DNA of 24,471 nt from JALZAA01 sp035316025 (GTDB taxonomy: Bacteria > Actinomycetota > Acidimicrobiia > IMCC26256 > JACDBD01), in contig DATFXL010000023.1 in NCBI GenBank assembly GCA_035316025.1, forward strand, positions 1-24,471, given 5' to 3'. Below, one piece after another: positions 1-9,151 of the stretch; the stretch's first letter is position 1; each line of letters opens with the position of its first letter. The translations under genes and the position numbers were made by a program. The notes under the pieces were generated by a model that made no database searches, had not been told where the DNA came from, and saw only the letters and a list, made by a program, of their open reading frames with translations.

Positions 1-209
1 TTGTCGACGATCGGCTTGCCGTTGCGGTCGAGGATGCGACCGCGAAGGGCAGGCTCGTAGACGATCCGGGTGCGGTTACTGGTAGCGGCGGCGGCGTAGT
101 TGGAATCCGACGCCACCTGGAGGAACCAGAGCCGGGCGAAGAGAGCGCTGAAGAGAAACATCACGATGACACCGATGACGGTGAGTCGTACCCGCGCGCT
201 CTCGATCAC
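1..209 (-). CDS. mrdA: Penicillin-binding protein 2 (elongation-specific transpeptidase), N-terminal part only
   Basis: Only the first 69 codons are in the window; the gene runs off the left edge. The visible peptide has a short basic start, one hydrophobic segment (about residues 10-28, with VIGVIVMFLFSALFARLWFL) and then the class B PBP N-terminal signature RGRILDRNGKPIVD. This is the single-anchor topology of PBP2, the D,D-transpeptidase that crosslinks peptidoglycan with RodA during elongation. The GTG start at 207-209 was chosen because the frame meets a TGA about 17 codons upstream and no other start lies between. It is the last visible gene of the mreB-mreC-mreD run, 65 bases after mreD. 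That position supports the elongasome assignment over a division PBP. The catalytic domain is not visible. Confidence 0.88.
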   Translation of the reverse strand, partial: MIESARVRLTVIGVIVMFLFSALFARLWFLQVASDSNYAAAATSNRTRIVYEPALRGRILDRNGKPIVD

Positions 210-274
210 AGCTGTTTCGTGAACTCCGTTCCGCCCGAGGCAATCGAACTTGGCCTTTCAATCGTGCCATGCGG

Positions 275-811
275 TCACAGCCGAACGGTGGAACTCCGTA
301 GCCACGTCCGGTCCCCGCCCTGCGGCGTCCGGGTGGCCCACCGCGCGATCGGGAACACCGCGATCGCGAGCAGTGCGTCGTAGAGGGACGCGATCACGAT
401 GACCCGGACGCTGGCGAGGGAGAGCAGCTCTTCCCGCCCGGCCACGGCGGCGATGCCGACGAACAGAACGCCGCCGGCGAGGCCACCGAGCGCGCCCCTC
501 ATCGGTGTCGCCCATCGGGACGGTCGGAGGACGCCGCTCTGCGCGATGCCGGCGCCGTAGCCGACGAGGGCGAAGGTGAGCGCGGACACCCCGAGGGGTG
601 TGCTGAGAAACAGGTCGACGGCAAGGCCGGCCACGAAGCCGAACGCCGCCCCTCTCTCGGGGCCGAGCGCGCACGCCACCGCGACGGTGAGCACCAGGCC
701 GAGATCGGGCGTCACGCCGAACACGCGCAGCCCGGAGGAGAAGACGGTGGTCTGCAGAACAACGACGGCGACGATCAACAATGCGAGGCGCAGGCGCGGC
801 TGCCAGGTCAT
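275..811 (-). CDS. mreD: Rod shape-determining membrane protein MreD
   Basis: A 178-residue, very hydrophobic protein with about five predicted membrane helices and short loops. This is the size and topology of MreD, the integral membrane partner of MreC in the elongasome. Sequence conservation in MreD is weak. The call rests on the N-terminal hydrophobic start, the family-like stretch around residues 30-75 (TPDLGLVL, then GFVAGLAVDLFLSTPLG), and its place between mreC and the PBP2 gene. ATG start at 809-811, 22 bases after the mreC stop, with a GGCGG-type purine stretch upstream. It is probably co-transcribed with mreC and translated from the same message. Confidence 0.9.
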   Translation of the reverse strand: MTWQPRLRLALLIVAVVVLQTTVFSSGLRVFGVTPDLGLVLTVAVACALGPERGAAFGFVAGLAVDLFLSTPLGVSALTFALVGYGAGIAQSGVLRPSRWATPMRGALGGLAGGVLFVGIAAVAGREELLSLASVRVIVIASLYDALLAIAVFPIARWATRTPQGGDRTWLRSSTVRL

Positions 812-833
812 GGTGCATCCGCCTCGGCGCGCG

Positions 834-1661
834 TCATCGGCCCGGCGAAGGTCGCAGCACCTTCACGTAGTCGAGGTGCGAGAAGTCGACGAGCGGCTTC
901 ACGAGCACGTCCTGCTCGAGATCACCGCGCGTCCTGGTGACCTTGCTCACGGTGCCCAACGGGATACCGGCGGGGAACGGGCTGGCCTGCTGGCCCCAGG
1001 TGGAGACGACCTCGCCCTCCCTCACCTCGACGTTGGGGTCGACGTAGTCCACGCGCAGGGTGCCGGTGTCGCCGCGGCCCTTCGCCACGCCGGTGGTGCC
1101 GGTCCGCTCCATCTTGACGCCGACGCCCGATTGGGGGTCGTTCACCAAGAGCACGGTCGCGCGATCACGCGACACCTCGATGACGCGCCCCACGAGCCCC
1201 GCGCCGGTGACAACGGGCATGTCGGTGCCGACGCCGTCGCTCGCTCCCCTCCCGATCTGCACCGTGACCTCGAAGTTGCCCGGCGCACCGTCGACCACTG
1301 GCGCCGCGATCGCGTCTGTGCCCTCTGCGAACGGGAGGTTCAGCAGCTTCTTCAGCTCCTTGTTCTCCTCGATCGCGGCCCGCGCCGCCGCCCGCTGCCC
1401 TCGCGCCGCATCCAACCGGCGTCGCAGGCGCGCGTTCTCGTCCTTCAGCGCCGACGCGCTCGTCACGCCGTCGATCCAGTCCCCCACCGGGGCGAAGACG
1501 GCCTCGAGGGCCCCGGCGACGGGATCGATCACGTCGTGGACGCCGCCGCGCACGGTCGAGATCGGGCCCGATCCCCGCACGTCCAGGGTGATGAGGGCAA
1601 CCGCGGTGACGACGATCAGGACGAGGATCGGGCGTCGGTTCGTCCGCTGGTAAGCGACCAC
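834..1661 (-). CDS. mreC: Rod shape-determining protein MreC
   Basis: A 275-residue bitopic protein. A short basic N-terminus is followed by one membrane helix (about residues 11-27), a coiled coil (about 70-107, rich in Leu/Arg/Glu, with ALKDENARLRRRLDAARG), and an extracytoplasmic beta-rich domain typical of MreC. MreC scaffolds PBP2 and RodA outside the membrane and links them to MreB filaments. The open frame extends further upstream inside mreB, so the start was set at the GTG at 1659-1661. That start puts the basic residues directly before the membrane helix, has a GCAGG motif just upstream, and lies 13 bases after the mreB stop. The longer version would add about 50 residues that overlap mreB and look non-native. 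Confidence 0.93.
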   Translation of the reverse strand: MVAYQRTNRRPILVLIVVTAVALITLDVRGSGPISTVRGGVHDVIDPVAGALEAVFAPVGDWIDGVTSASALKDENARLRRRLDAARGQRAAARAAIEENKELKKLLNLPFAEGTDAIAAPVVDGAPGNFEVTVQIGRGASDGVGTDMPVVTGAGLVGRVIEVSRDRATVLLVNDPQSGVGVKMERTGTTGVAKGRGDTGTLRVDYVDPNVEVREGEVVSTWGQQASPFPAGIPLGTVSKVTRTRGDLEQDVLVKPLVDFSHLDYVKVLRPSPGR

Positions 1662-1674
1662 TCGACCTGCGGCG

Positions 1675-2703
1675 CTATGACGCGAGCAGGAGCGCCCTGA
1701 GCCCGTCGAACTCCTCGAGGCACTGCCCCGAGCCGAGCACGACGGTGTACAGCGGATGCTTGGCCCGCCGGACCGGCATCCCCGTCTCGGCGGCCAGCCG
1801 GGCGTCGAGACCATGTAGCAACGAGGCGCCCCCGGTGATCACGATGCCGTTCTCCATCATGTCCGCCGCCAGCTCCGGTGGCGTCCGGTCGAGCGTGTAC
1901 TTGACGGCGTCGCAGATGGCCTGCACGGGCTCCTCGATGGCGTCGCGCAGCTCGTCGGTGGACACCACGATCGTCTTCGGGAGCCCGCTGACGAGGTCCC
2001 GACCGCGGATCTCGGCGTAGAGCTCGTGCTTGAGCGGCCAGGCGCTGGCGAGCTGGGTCTTCACGTCCTCGGCCGTCCGCTCGCCGAGCGCGAGCGAGTA
2101 CTCCTTCTTGCAGAACCTGATCAGCGCCTCGTCGATCTCGTCGCCCGCGACCCGGACCGACTCGTTGGCAACGACGCCTCCGAGTGAGATGACCGCGACC
2201 TCGGTGGTGCCGCCGCCGATGTCGACGACCATGTTGCCCCTCGGCTCGTGCACGGGCAGACCCGCCCCGATGGCGGCGGCCATCGGCTCCTCGATGATGT
2301 AGGCGGGCTTGCGCGCCCCGGCGTACTCGGCGGCTTCCTGCACTGCGCGCTGCTCCACGCCGGTGATCCCCGAAGGCACGCAGATCACCATGCGCGGCTT
2401 CGCCCAGCGGCGGTGGTGCACGCGCTCGATGAAATAGCGGAGCATCCGCTCGCACATGTCGAAGTCGGCGATGACACCGTCCTTCAGCGGGCGGATGGGT
2501 TGGATGTGCGGAGGTGTGCGCCCGACCATCCGCTTCGCGTCGGTTCCCACCGCCAGCGGCCGGTTGTCCTTGGTGTTGACGGCGACGATCGAAGGCTCGT
2601 TCAGCACGATGCCCGTGCCGCGCACGTAGACCACGGTGTTCGCGGTGCCGAGATCGACCGCCATGTCGTTCCCGACGACGGTCGACAGCCAGGGCCGAGC
2701 CAT
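1675..2703 (-). CDS. mreB: Actin-like cell shape protein MreB
   Basis: A 342-residue actin/Hsp70-fold ATPase, the usual MreB length. The phosphate-1 motif DLGTANT is at residues 17-23 and the phosphate-2 motif DIGGGTTEVAV at about 161-171. The adenosine-binding GIVITGGASLL lies near the C-terminus. MreB forms membrane-attached filaments that direct lateral wall synthesis through MreC, MreD, RodA and PBP2. The ATG at 2701-2703 gives the expected N-terminus, in which a short amphipathic segment precedes the nucleotide motif. No good ribosome binding site is visible. A compact hairpin separates it from ndk upstream, so the mre genes may be partly uncoupled from the genes before them. Confidence 0.98.
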   Translation of the reverse strand: MARPWLSTVVGNDMAVDLGTANTVVYVRGTGIVLNEPSIVAVNTKDNRPLAVGTDAKRMVGRTPPHIQPIRPLKDGVIADFDMCERMLRYFIERVHHRRWAKPRMVICVPSGITGVEQRAVQEAAEYAGARKPAYIIEEPMAAAIGAGLPVHEPRGNMVVDIGGGTTEVAVISLGGVVANESVRVAGDEIDEALIRFCKKEYSLALGERTAEDVKTQLASAWPLKHELYAEIRGRDLVSGLPKTIVVSTDELRDAIEEPVQAICDAVKYTLDRTPPELAADMMENGIVITGGASLLHGLDARLAAETGMPVRRAKHPLYTVVLGSGQCLEEFDGLRALLLAS

Positions 2704-2726
2704 TCGGTCAACTTACCGGGGCGGCC

Positions 2727-2741
2727 TCCGCGAGACGCGGA
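2727..2741 (-). promoter_or_regulatory. Hairpin between ndk and mreB
   Basis: Perfect inverted repeat with a 6-bp GC-rich stem (TCCGCG/CGCGGA) and a 3-base loop, touching the ndk stop codon at 2742-2744. It has no T-run after it in the direction of transcription. It is therefore better read as a pausing, processing or partial-termination element than as a classical terminator. It falls at the boundary between ndk and the mre genes. Confidence 0.4.
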
Positions 2742-3155
2742 TCATGCGAGGTCGGGAAAGAACAGCGCGATCTCCCGCGCGGCCGACTCCGGGCCGTCCG
2801 ACCCGTGCACGAGGTTCTCACCCGTCTCGAGCGCGAAATCGCCGCGAATCGTGCCCGGCGCGGCATCGCGGGGGTTCGTCGCGCCCATCATCGCGCGCAC
2901 GACCAGCCACGTGTCGGGGCCGCCCTCGACGACCATCGCCACGAGCGGTCCGCGCGTGATGAAGGCGACGAGGTCATCGAAGAACGGCTTTCCGTCGTGC
3001 TCGGCGTAGTGGGCAGCGGCCATGCCGGCGTCGATCCGGCGCATGTCCATGGCCACGATGCTCAACCTGCGTTGCTCGAGACGGCCCACGATCTCGCCGA
3101 CGAGCCCGCGCTCGACCGCGTCCGGCTTGCAGAGGAACAGCGTGCGATCACTCAC
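2742..3155 (-). CDS. ndk: Nucleoside diphosphate kinase
   Basis: A 137-residue protein matching the single-domain NDK family along its whole length. NDK transfers the gamma-phosphate of ATP to nucleoside diphosphates through a phosphohistidine. Visible key residues are Lys10 in the LFLCKPDAV strand, Arg103 region (GTIRGDF), and the active-site His117 in NLVHGSDGPESA. Asn114 in the ENLVHGSD stretch is the usual conserved Asn. ATG start at 3153-3155, 28 bases downstream of folC, so it is likely part of the valS-folC-ndk segment. Ndk is commonly encoded next to folC and valS in actinobacteria. No unusual features are seen. Confidence 0.98.
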   Translation of the reverse strand: MSDRTLFLCKPDAVERGLVGEIVGRLEQRRLSIVAMDMRRIDAGMAAAHYAEHDGKPFFDDLVAFITRGPLVAMVVEGGPDTWLVVRAMMGATNPRDAAPGTIRGDFALETGENLVHGSDGPESAAREIALFFPDLA

Positions 3156-3183
3156 CGGCCGGCGACCCTAGTGCAGCGCCCCT

Positions 3184-4506
3184 TCACGTCTCCGATGGGT
3201 GGACGAGCGCGTGCCGGGCGGCGCCGACGGTGTACAGCGATCCGGTCACGACGATCTGGGCGTCGTCGTCGGTTACAGCTCGCGCCCGCGCGACCGCGGC
3301 CTCCACTGAGTCGAAGGTCTCGATACGGGTGGGATCGACTCCCAGGTCGGCACCAGCGGCGGCGACCAAACCGGGATCGAGCGCCCGGGGGCTCGGCGGA
3401 CGGCAGCACAGCAGGCGCGCTGCGTGCTTGGCGTCCAGCGCCTCGAGCATCTCGTGCGGCTCCTTCTCCCGCAGCAGGCCGATGATCAATGTACGCGGCG
3501 TCTCCGGGAACTCGTCAGTGAGCGCGGCGCGCAGGGTCTCTGCTCCGGCGACATTGTGCGCACCGTCGAGAAGGACGAGCGGCTGGTGCCCGAGCACCTC
3601 GAGACGCCCGGGTGACCGCACGGAGGCGAAGGCGTCGGTCACGACGTTCTCGGGGAGCGGGCGTTCGAGGAAGCTGTCGGCGGCGGCGAGAGCGGCGGCG
3701 GCGTTGTCGGCCTGATAGGCGCCGTGCAGCGGGAGGTACACGCCGTCGTACGCAGCGTCGGGCGTGAACAGGTCGACGAGTCGTCCCGCGTGGGCGAGGC
3801 GATTTCCGCGCACGCCGAAGTCGGCGGCGCGCTTCAGCACCCGGGCCGCGCCTCGGTCGAGGAAATACCCGGCCAGCGCGGGATCGGTCTCCCCCAACAC
3901 GAGGGTGGACCCCGGCTCGATGATGCCGGCCTTGTCGGCGGCGATGAGCTCCCGTGTCGGGCCGAGGTATTCGACGTGGTCGACGCTCACGTTCGTGATC
4001 ACGGCGACGCGCCCGTCGACAACGTTGGTGGCGTCCCACGTCCCACCCACGCCGACCTCGACGACGGCCACGTCGACGGCGACGTCCGAGAACCACGTGA
4101 GCGCGGCGGCGGTGAGGATCTCGAAGTAGCTCGGCCGGTCGGGCAGGTGGTCCTCGACGTCCGCGACGCGCGAGAGCAGGTCGGCGAACGTCACGTCCGC
4201 GACAGGTTCTCCGTTCCACACGATGCGCTCGCTCACGTCCTCGAGATGCGGGCTGGTGTACGTGCCGACGGACAGGCCCTCCGCTTCGAGGAGCGCGGAC
4301 GTCATTCGGGCGACGGACGTCTTGCCGTTCGTCCCGGTGAGGTGGATCACCGGGTACGACTCCTGCGGCGATCCGAGCAGCGCGACGAGGGCCTCGATGC
4401 GGGCGAGCGTCGGCGCAGTAGCGCGGCGGTCGGCTCCGGGTGGGAGTCCCGTGGACTCGAGGTTGACGTGAGCGTCGAGCCAGGCCCGGGCGGCGCCGAT
4501 GTTCAA
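3184..4506 (-). CDS. folC: Bifunctional folylpolyglutamate synthase / dihydrofolate synthase
   Basis: A 440-residue Mur-ligase-family protein. It adds glutamate to dihydropteroate and to reduced folates with ATP. The P-loop GTNGKTS is at residues 58-64, followed by the folate-loop motif TSPHLEDVSERI at about 84-95. The central EVGVGGTWDATN and the C-terminal-domain motif LLDGAHNVAGAE are both present. The start is a TTG at 4504-4506. It is preferred because it gives the family N-terminus (MNIGAARAWLDAHVNLE) and sits one base after the valS stop, with a GAGGA motif inside the valS end. Translation is therefore probably coupled to valS. Confidence 0.96.
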   Translation of the reverse strand: MNIGAARAWLDAHVNLESTGLPPGADRRATAPTLARIEALVALLGSPQESYPVIHLTGTNGKTSVARMTSALLEAEGLSVGTYTSPHLEDVSERIVWNGEPVADVTFADLLSRVADVEDHLPDRPSYFEILTAAALTWFSDVAVDVAVVEVGVGGTWDATNVVDGRVAVITNVSVDHVEYLGPTRELIAADKAGIIEPGSTLVLGETDPALAGYFLDRGAARVLKRAADFGVRGNRLAHAGRLVDLFTPDAAYDGVYLPLHGAYQADNAAAALAAADSFLERPLPENVVTDAFASVRSPGRLEVLGHQPLVLLDGAHNVAGAETLRAALTDEFPETPRTLIIGLLREKEPHEMLEALDAKHAARLLCCRPPSPRALDPGLVAAAGADLGVDPTRIETFDSVEAAVARARAVTDDDAQIVVTGSLYTVGAARHALVHPSET

Positions 4507-4507
4507 A

Positions 4508-7060
4508 TCAGGCCGCGTCCTCGGCCAGCTCGACCTCGACGGCGAACTGGTCGGCCGGGACGAGGTTCATGTCACGCACCCGGCCCGCCTGGTGCACGTC
4601 GGCGAGCGCGGGCTCCAGCGCCTGCAGACGCTCGGCCGTATCCCGCACGACGGCGAGGTCGACCTCGGCGCGCAACGACTTCTGGCGAGAGGTCTTTGCT
4701 TTGCGGATCTCGCCGAGGACGTCGGCGGCGACGCGATAGGTGAGCCGATCGGCGGCGCCGGTCTCGGCCCGTAGCGGCCCCGGGTCGGGCCAGCCCGCCC
4801 GATGAACGGAGCCGTCCCGCCACCACGACCAGACCTCCTCGGTGACGAAGGGGAGGTGTGGCGCGAACAGGCGGAGCAACGCCGACAGCGCCAGCTCGAG
4901 GGCGCGTCGGGCGGACGCCGCGCCGCCGTGATCGCCGGTCCCGTAGGCACGCTGCTTCACGAGCTCGACGTAATCGTCGCAGAAGCCCCAGAAGAAGCGC
5001 TCGGTTCTTTCGAGCGCGCGCGAGTAGTCGTAGCCCTCGAATGCGCCGGTCGCGTCCTCGACGAGGTCGATGAGCGACCGCAGCATCGATCGATCGAGCG
5101 GCTGGGTCACCTCGCCGGCCGCGTCGTCACCGACGACGCCGAGCGCGAACTTCGACGCGTTGAGGATCTTGATCGCCAGCCGCCGGCCGATCTTCATCTG
5201 CCCTTCGTCGAACGCCGTGTCGACGCCGGGCCGACCGTTCTGCGCCCAGTAGCGGAACGCATCGGAGCCGAAGCGCTCGAAGTACTCGATCGGCGTGAGC
5301 ACATTGCCCTTCGACTTGGACATCTTCTTGCGGTCGGGATCGAGGATCCAACCATTGAGCGTGACGTCGCGCCACGGCAACGTGCCGTGCTCGTAGTGCG
5401 AACGCAGCACGGTCGCGAACAGCCACGTCCGGATGATGTCGTGACCCTGGGGCCGCAGGTTCATGGGAAAGGTGCGCGCGAAGAGGTCGGCGTCGTCCTC
5501 CCAATGCGTCCCGATCTGCGGCGTGAGCGAGGACGTCGCCCAAGTGTCCATGACGTCGGGATCGCCGACGAAGCCACCGGGCTTGCCGCGCTGATCCTCG
5601 TCGTACCCATCCGGGACGTCGTTCGACGGGTCGACGGGCAACTGGTCCTCACGAGCGAGGAGTCGTCGTTCGTAGTCGACGTCGCCGTCCTCGTCGATCG
5701 CGTACCAGACCGGGAACGGCACGCCGAAGAACCGTTGCCGGCTGACGAGCCAGTCGGTGTTGAGACCCTCCACCCAGCTCTCGAAGCGCGCCCGCATGTG
5801 CGGCGGGTGCCAGTGCAGCTCGCGTCCCCGGGCGAGCAGGGCGTCGCGCAGCTTCGGGTCGTTGGCACCGTTTCGGATGTACCACTGCCGCGTAGTTACG
5901 ATCTCGAGCGGGCGCGACCCGCGCTCGTAGAACTTCACCGGGTGCGTGATGACGACCGGCTCGCCATCGAGGCTCCCGGCTTCGCGCAGGAGCTCGACGA
6001 CCCGTTCACGCGCCTGCTTGACGGTCTTCCCCGCGAGCTCGTGATAGCGCTCGTCGGCGTTCGGATCCGTCGCCTCCCAGTCGGGCGGATCGGGCAGCAG
6101 TCGTCCGTCGCGACCCATCACGCTGCGGGTCGGCAGGCGCAGCTCGCGCCACCAGACGACGTCGGTGACGTCGCCGAAGGTGCAGATCATCGCGATGCCC
6201 GTGCCCTTCTCGGGATCGGCGAGGTGGTGCGCCACGATCGGCACCCGCACCCCGAACAACGGCGTGGTCGCCTCGTCGCCGAAGCGGTCGCGGTACCGCG
6301 CGTCGTCGGGATGGGCGACCAGGGCGACGCACGCCGGGACCAGCTCGGGACGCGTCGTCTCGATCACGATGTCGGATCCACCTTCGACGCCACCGAAGCG
6401 CAGCCGATACGTTGCGCCGGGCTGCTCGCGGTCCTCGAGCTCGGCCTGGGCCACTGCCGTGCGGTCGTCGACGTCCCACAGCGACGGCGCCTCGGCCTGG
6501 TATGCCTCACCCCGGGCGAGATTCCGCAGGAAGGCTCGTTGCGAGACGCGTTGAGCCCCGGTGCCGATCGTCGTGTAGATGAGTGACCAGTCGACCGATA
6601 GCCCGAGTCGGCGCCACGCCTCCTCGAAGACCCGCTCGTCGATGTCGGTGAGGCGCTCGCACAAATGGACGAAGTTGGGCCGGGAGACCGGGATCTCCTG
6701 CTTGCCCGGCTTCTCGGGGGGCACGAAGTCGGGGTCGTGCGACAGCGACGGGTCGCACCGCACGCCGTAGTAGTTCTGCACCCGGCGCTCGGTCGCCAGG
6801 CCGTTGTCGTCCCAGCCCATCGGATAGAAGACCTCGTCGCCCCGCATCCGCCGGTACCGCACGATCGAATCGGCCTGCACGTACCCGAAAGCGTTGCCGA
6901 CGTGGAGTGACCCGCTGACGGTCGGGGGCGGCGTATCGACCGTGTAGATCTCGTCCCGGGATTTCCCGCGGTGGAAGCGGTACGTGCCGTCGGCGTCCCA
7001 CCGCTTGCTCCACCGCGCCTCGAGCCCGTCGAGGCTCGGCTTCTCCGGGACCCGCGTCAT
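4508..7060 (-). CDS. valS: Valine--tRNA ligase, archaeal-like type
   Basis: An 850-residue class I aminoacyl-tRNA synthetase that charges tRNA-Val and edits mischarged Thr. The HIGH-type motif appears as PPPTVSGSLHVGN near residue 50 and the KMSKS motif as KKMSKSKGNV near residue 575. The block after the HIGH motif reads YPMGWDDNGLATERRVQ. The commonest bacterial ValRS has a GTDHAGIATQ-type block there, so this is the type better known from archaea and scattered bacteria. Consistent with that, the protein ends soon after the anticodon-binding domain, without a clear C-terminal coiled coil. The ATG at 7058-7060 was taken; a TTG one codon earlier is possible. folC follows immediately. Confidence 0.96.
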   Translation of the reverse strand: MTRVPEKPSLDGLEARWSKRWDADGTYRFHRGKSRDEIYTVDTPPPTVSGSLHVGNAFGYVQADSIVRYRRMRGDEVFYPMGWDDNGLATERRVQNYYGVRCDPSLSHDPDFVPPEKPGKQEIPVSRPNFVHLCERLTDIDERVFEEAWRRLGLSVDWSLIYTTIGTGAQRVSQRAFLRNLARGEAYQAEAPSLWDVDDRTAVAQAELEDREQPGATYRLRFGGVEGGSDIVIETTRPELVPACVALVAHPDDARYRDRFGDEATTPLFGVRVPIVAHHLADPEKGTGIAMICTFGDVTDVVWWRELRLPTRSVMGRDGRLLPDPPDWEATDPNADERYHELAGKTVKQARERVVELLREAGSLDGEPVVITHPVKFYERGSRPLEIVTTRQWYIRNGANDPKLRDALLARGRELHWHPPHMRARFESWVEGLNTDWLVSRQRFFGVPFPVWYAIDEDGDVDYERRLLAREDQLPVDPSNDVPDGYDEDQRGKPGGFVGDPDVMDTWATSSLTPQIGTHWEDDADLFARTFPMNLRPQGHDIIRTWLFATVLRSHYEHGTLPWRDVTLNGWILDPDRKKMSKSKGNVLTPIEYFERFGSDAFRYWAQNGRPGVDTAFDEGQMKIGRRLAIKILNASKFALGVVGDDAAGEVTQPLDRSMLRSLIDLVEDATGAFEGYDYSRALERTERFFWGFCDDYVELVKQRAYGTGDHGGAASARRALELALSALLRLFAPHLPFVTEEVWSWWRDGSVHRAGWPDPGPLRAETGAADRLTYRVAADVLGEIRKAKTSRQKSLRAEVDLAVVRDTAERLQALEPALADVHQAGRVRDMNLVPADQFAVEVELAEDAA

Positions 7061-7172
7061 CAACGCAGTCTATGGAAGCAAGCAGTGCGGCTCGCCGGGC
7101 GCGGCGGCGTCGACGGGTCGCCGTCGGCGGGGTTCGGAGCCGAGCGCAGCGAGGCGACGGACGCGGGTGGGT

Positions 7173-7204
7173 GGGCCCCGGCGATGACAGCCCGCCGGTG
7201 GCCC
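7173..7204 (-). promoter_or_regulatory. Strong hairpin between clpX and valS
   Basis: Inverted repeat with two stacked GC stems, GGGCC/GGCCC (outer) and CCGGCG/CGCCGG (inner). A single bulged base lies between them and a 9-base loop closes it, giving 11 bp in all. It starts about 11 bases after the clpX stop, inside the 155-base clpX-valS gap. No T-run follows, so it is more likely a partial terminator or an mRNA-processing or stabilising element than a full intrinsic terminator. The rest of this gap shows no gene. Confidence 0.45.
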
Positions 7205-7215
7205 GACGAGCGCGC

Positions 7216-8472
<1,257 letters not shown>

Positions 8473-8509
8473 GACGTCTCCTCGCTCCCCCCGCCTGTGC
8501 GGCGACGCC

Positions 8510-9151
8510 TCAGCTCACACCGGCGGCCGCGGCCACCGAGGCGAGCTCCCGGTTGCTGATCACTTCGTCGACGATCCCGTAGTCCTGGGCCTCGACCGCA
8601 CTCATGATGAAGTCGCGATCGGTGTCGTGGGCGACCTTCTCGACTGGCTGGTTGGTGTGGTGCGCCATGATCTCGTCGAGGAGCTCGCGCATCCGGATGA
8701 TCTCCTTGGCCTGGATCTCGATGTCGACGGCCTGGCCGGACGCGCCTCCGTGCGGCTGGTGGATCAGGATGCGCGCGTGCGGGAGGGCGAAGCGCTTGCC
8801 GTGCGCGCCCGCCGCCAGCAACACCGCTGCCGCCGACGCCGCCTGCCCGACGCAGATCGTCTGCACGTCGGGCTTGATGTACTGCATCGTGTCGTAGATC
8901 GCGAACAATGCCGTGATCTCGCCGCCGGGCGAGTTGATGTACACGGAGATGTCCTTGTCCGGATCTTCGCTCTCGAGGTGCAAGAGCTGGGCGATCATCA
9001 GGTTCGAGATCGTGTCGTCGATCGGCGTGCCGAGGAAGATGATGCGCTCCTTGAGCAGCCGGGAGTAGATGTCGAAGGCACGCTCGCCGCGGTTGGTCTG
9101 CTCGATGACCGTCGGGACGAGGTAGTTGTGGATGGGCTCGATCTCGCTCAC
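8510..9151 (-). CDS. clpP: ATP-dependent Clp protease proteolytic subunit (ClpP2-like)
   Basis: A 213-residue serine peptidase of family S14. The catalytic triad is visible as Ser106 (GQAASAAAVLLAAG), His131 (ILIHQPHGG) and Asp180 (DTDRDFIM). The Ala-rich sequence after the catalytic Ser resembles actinobacterial ClpP2 (GQAASAAAV) more than ClpP1 (GMAASMGQF). Actinobacteria usually carry a tandem clpP1-clpP2 pair here; this locus has one copy. The GTG start at 9149-9151 overlaps the tig stop as GTGA, so translation is coupled to trigger factor. A short N-terminal propeptide may be removed on maturation, as in the family generally. Confidence 0.97.
   Translation of the reverse strand: MSEIEPIHNYLVPTVIEQTNRGERAFDIYSRLLKERIIFLGTPIDDTISNLMIAQLLHLESEDPDKDISVYINSPGGEITALFAIYDTMQYIKPDVQTICVGQAASAAAVLLAAGAHGKRFALPHARILIHQPHGGASGQAVDIEIQAKEIIRMRELLDEIMAHHTNQPVEKVAHDTDRDFIMSAVEAQDYGIVDEVISNRELASVAAAAGVS

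Noticed and set aside
576..1700. Long plus-strand open frames opposite the mre, valS, clpX and tig genes
   Set aside because: They are low-complexity Arg/His/Asp-rich frames antisense to clearly real genes, as expected in high-GC DNA, with no family features.
1662..1814. Upstream extension of mreC by about 50 residues
   Set aside because: It lies fully inside mreB in another frame and reads like a shadow; the GTG at 1659-1661 gives the expected MreC N-terminus with a ribosome binding site.
7130..7160. Repeat-like CGAGCGCAGCGAGG stretch in the clpX-valS gap
   Set aside because: It is not a true inverted repeat, and no second copy was seen in the window.
7163..7176. Run of G triplets (GGGTGGGTGGG) as a possible G-quadruplex
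   Set aside because: Only three close G-runs are present and GC-rich DNA gives these often; the neighbouring hairpin is better supported.
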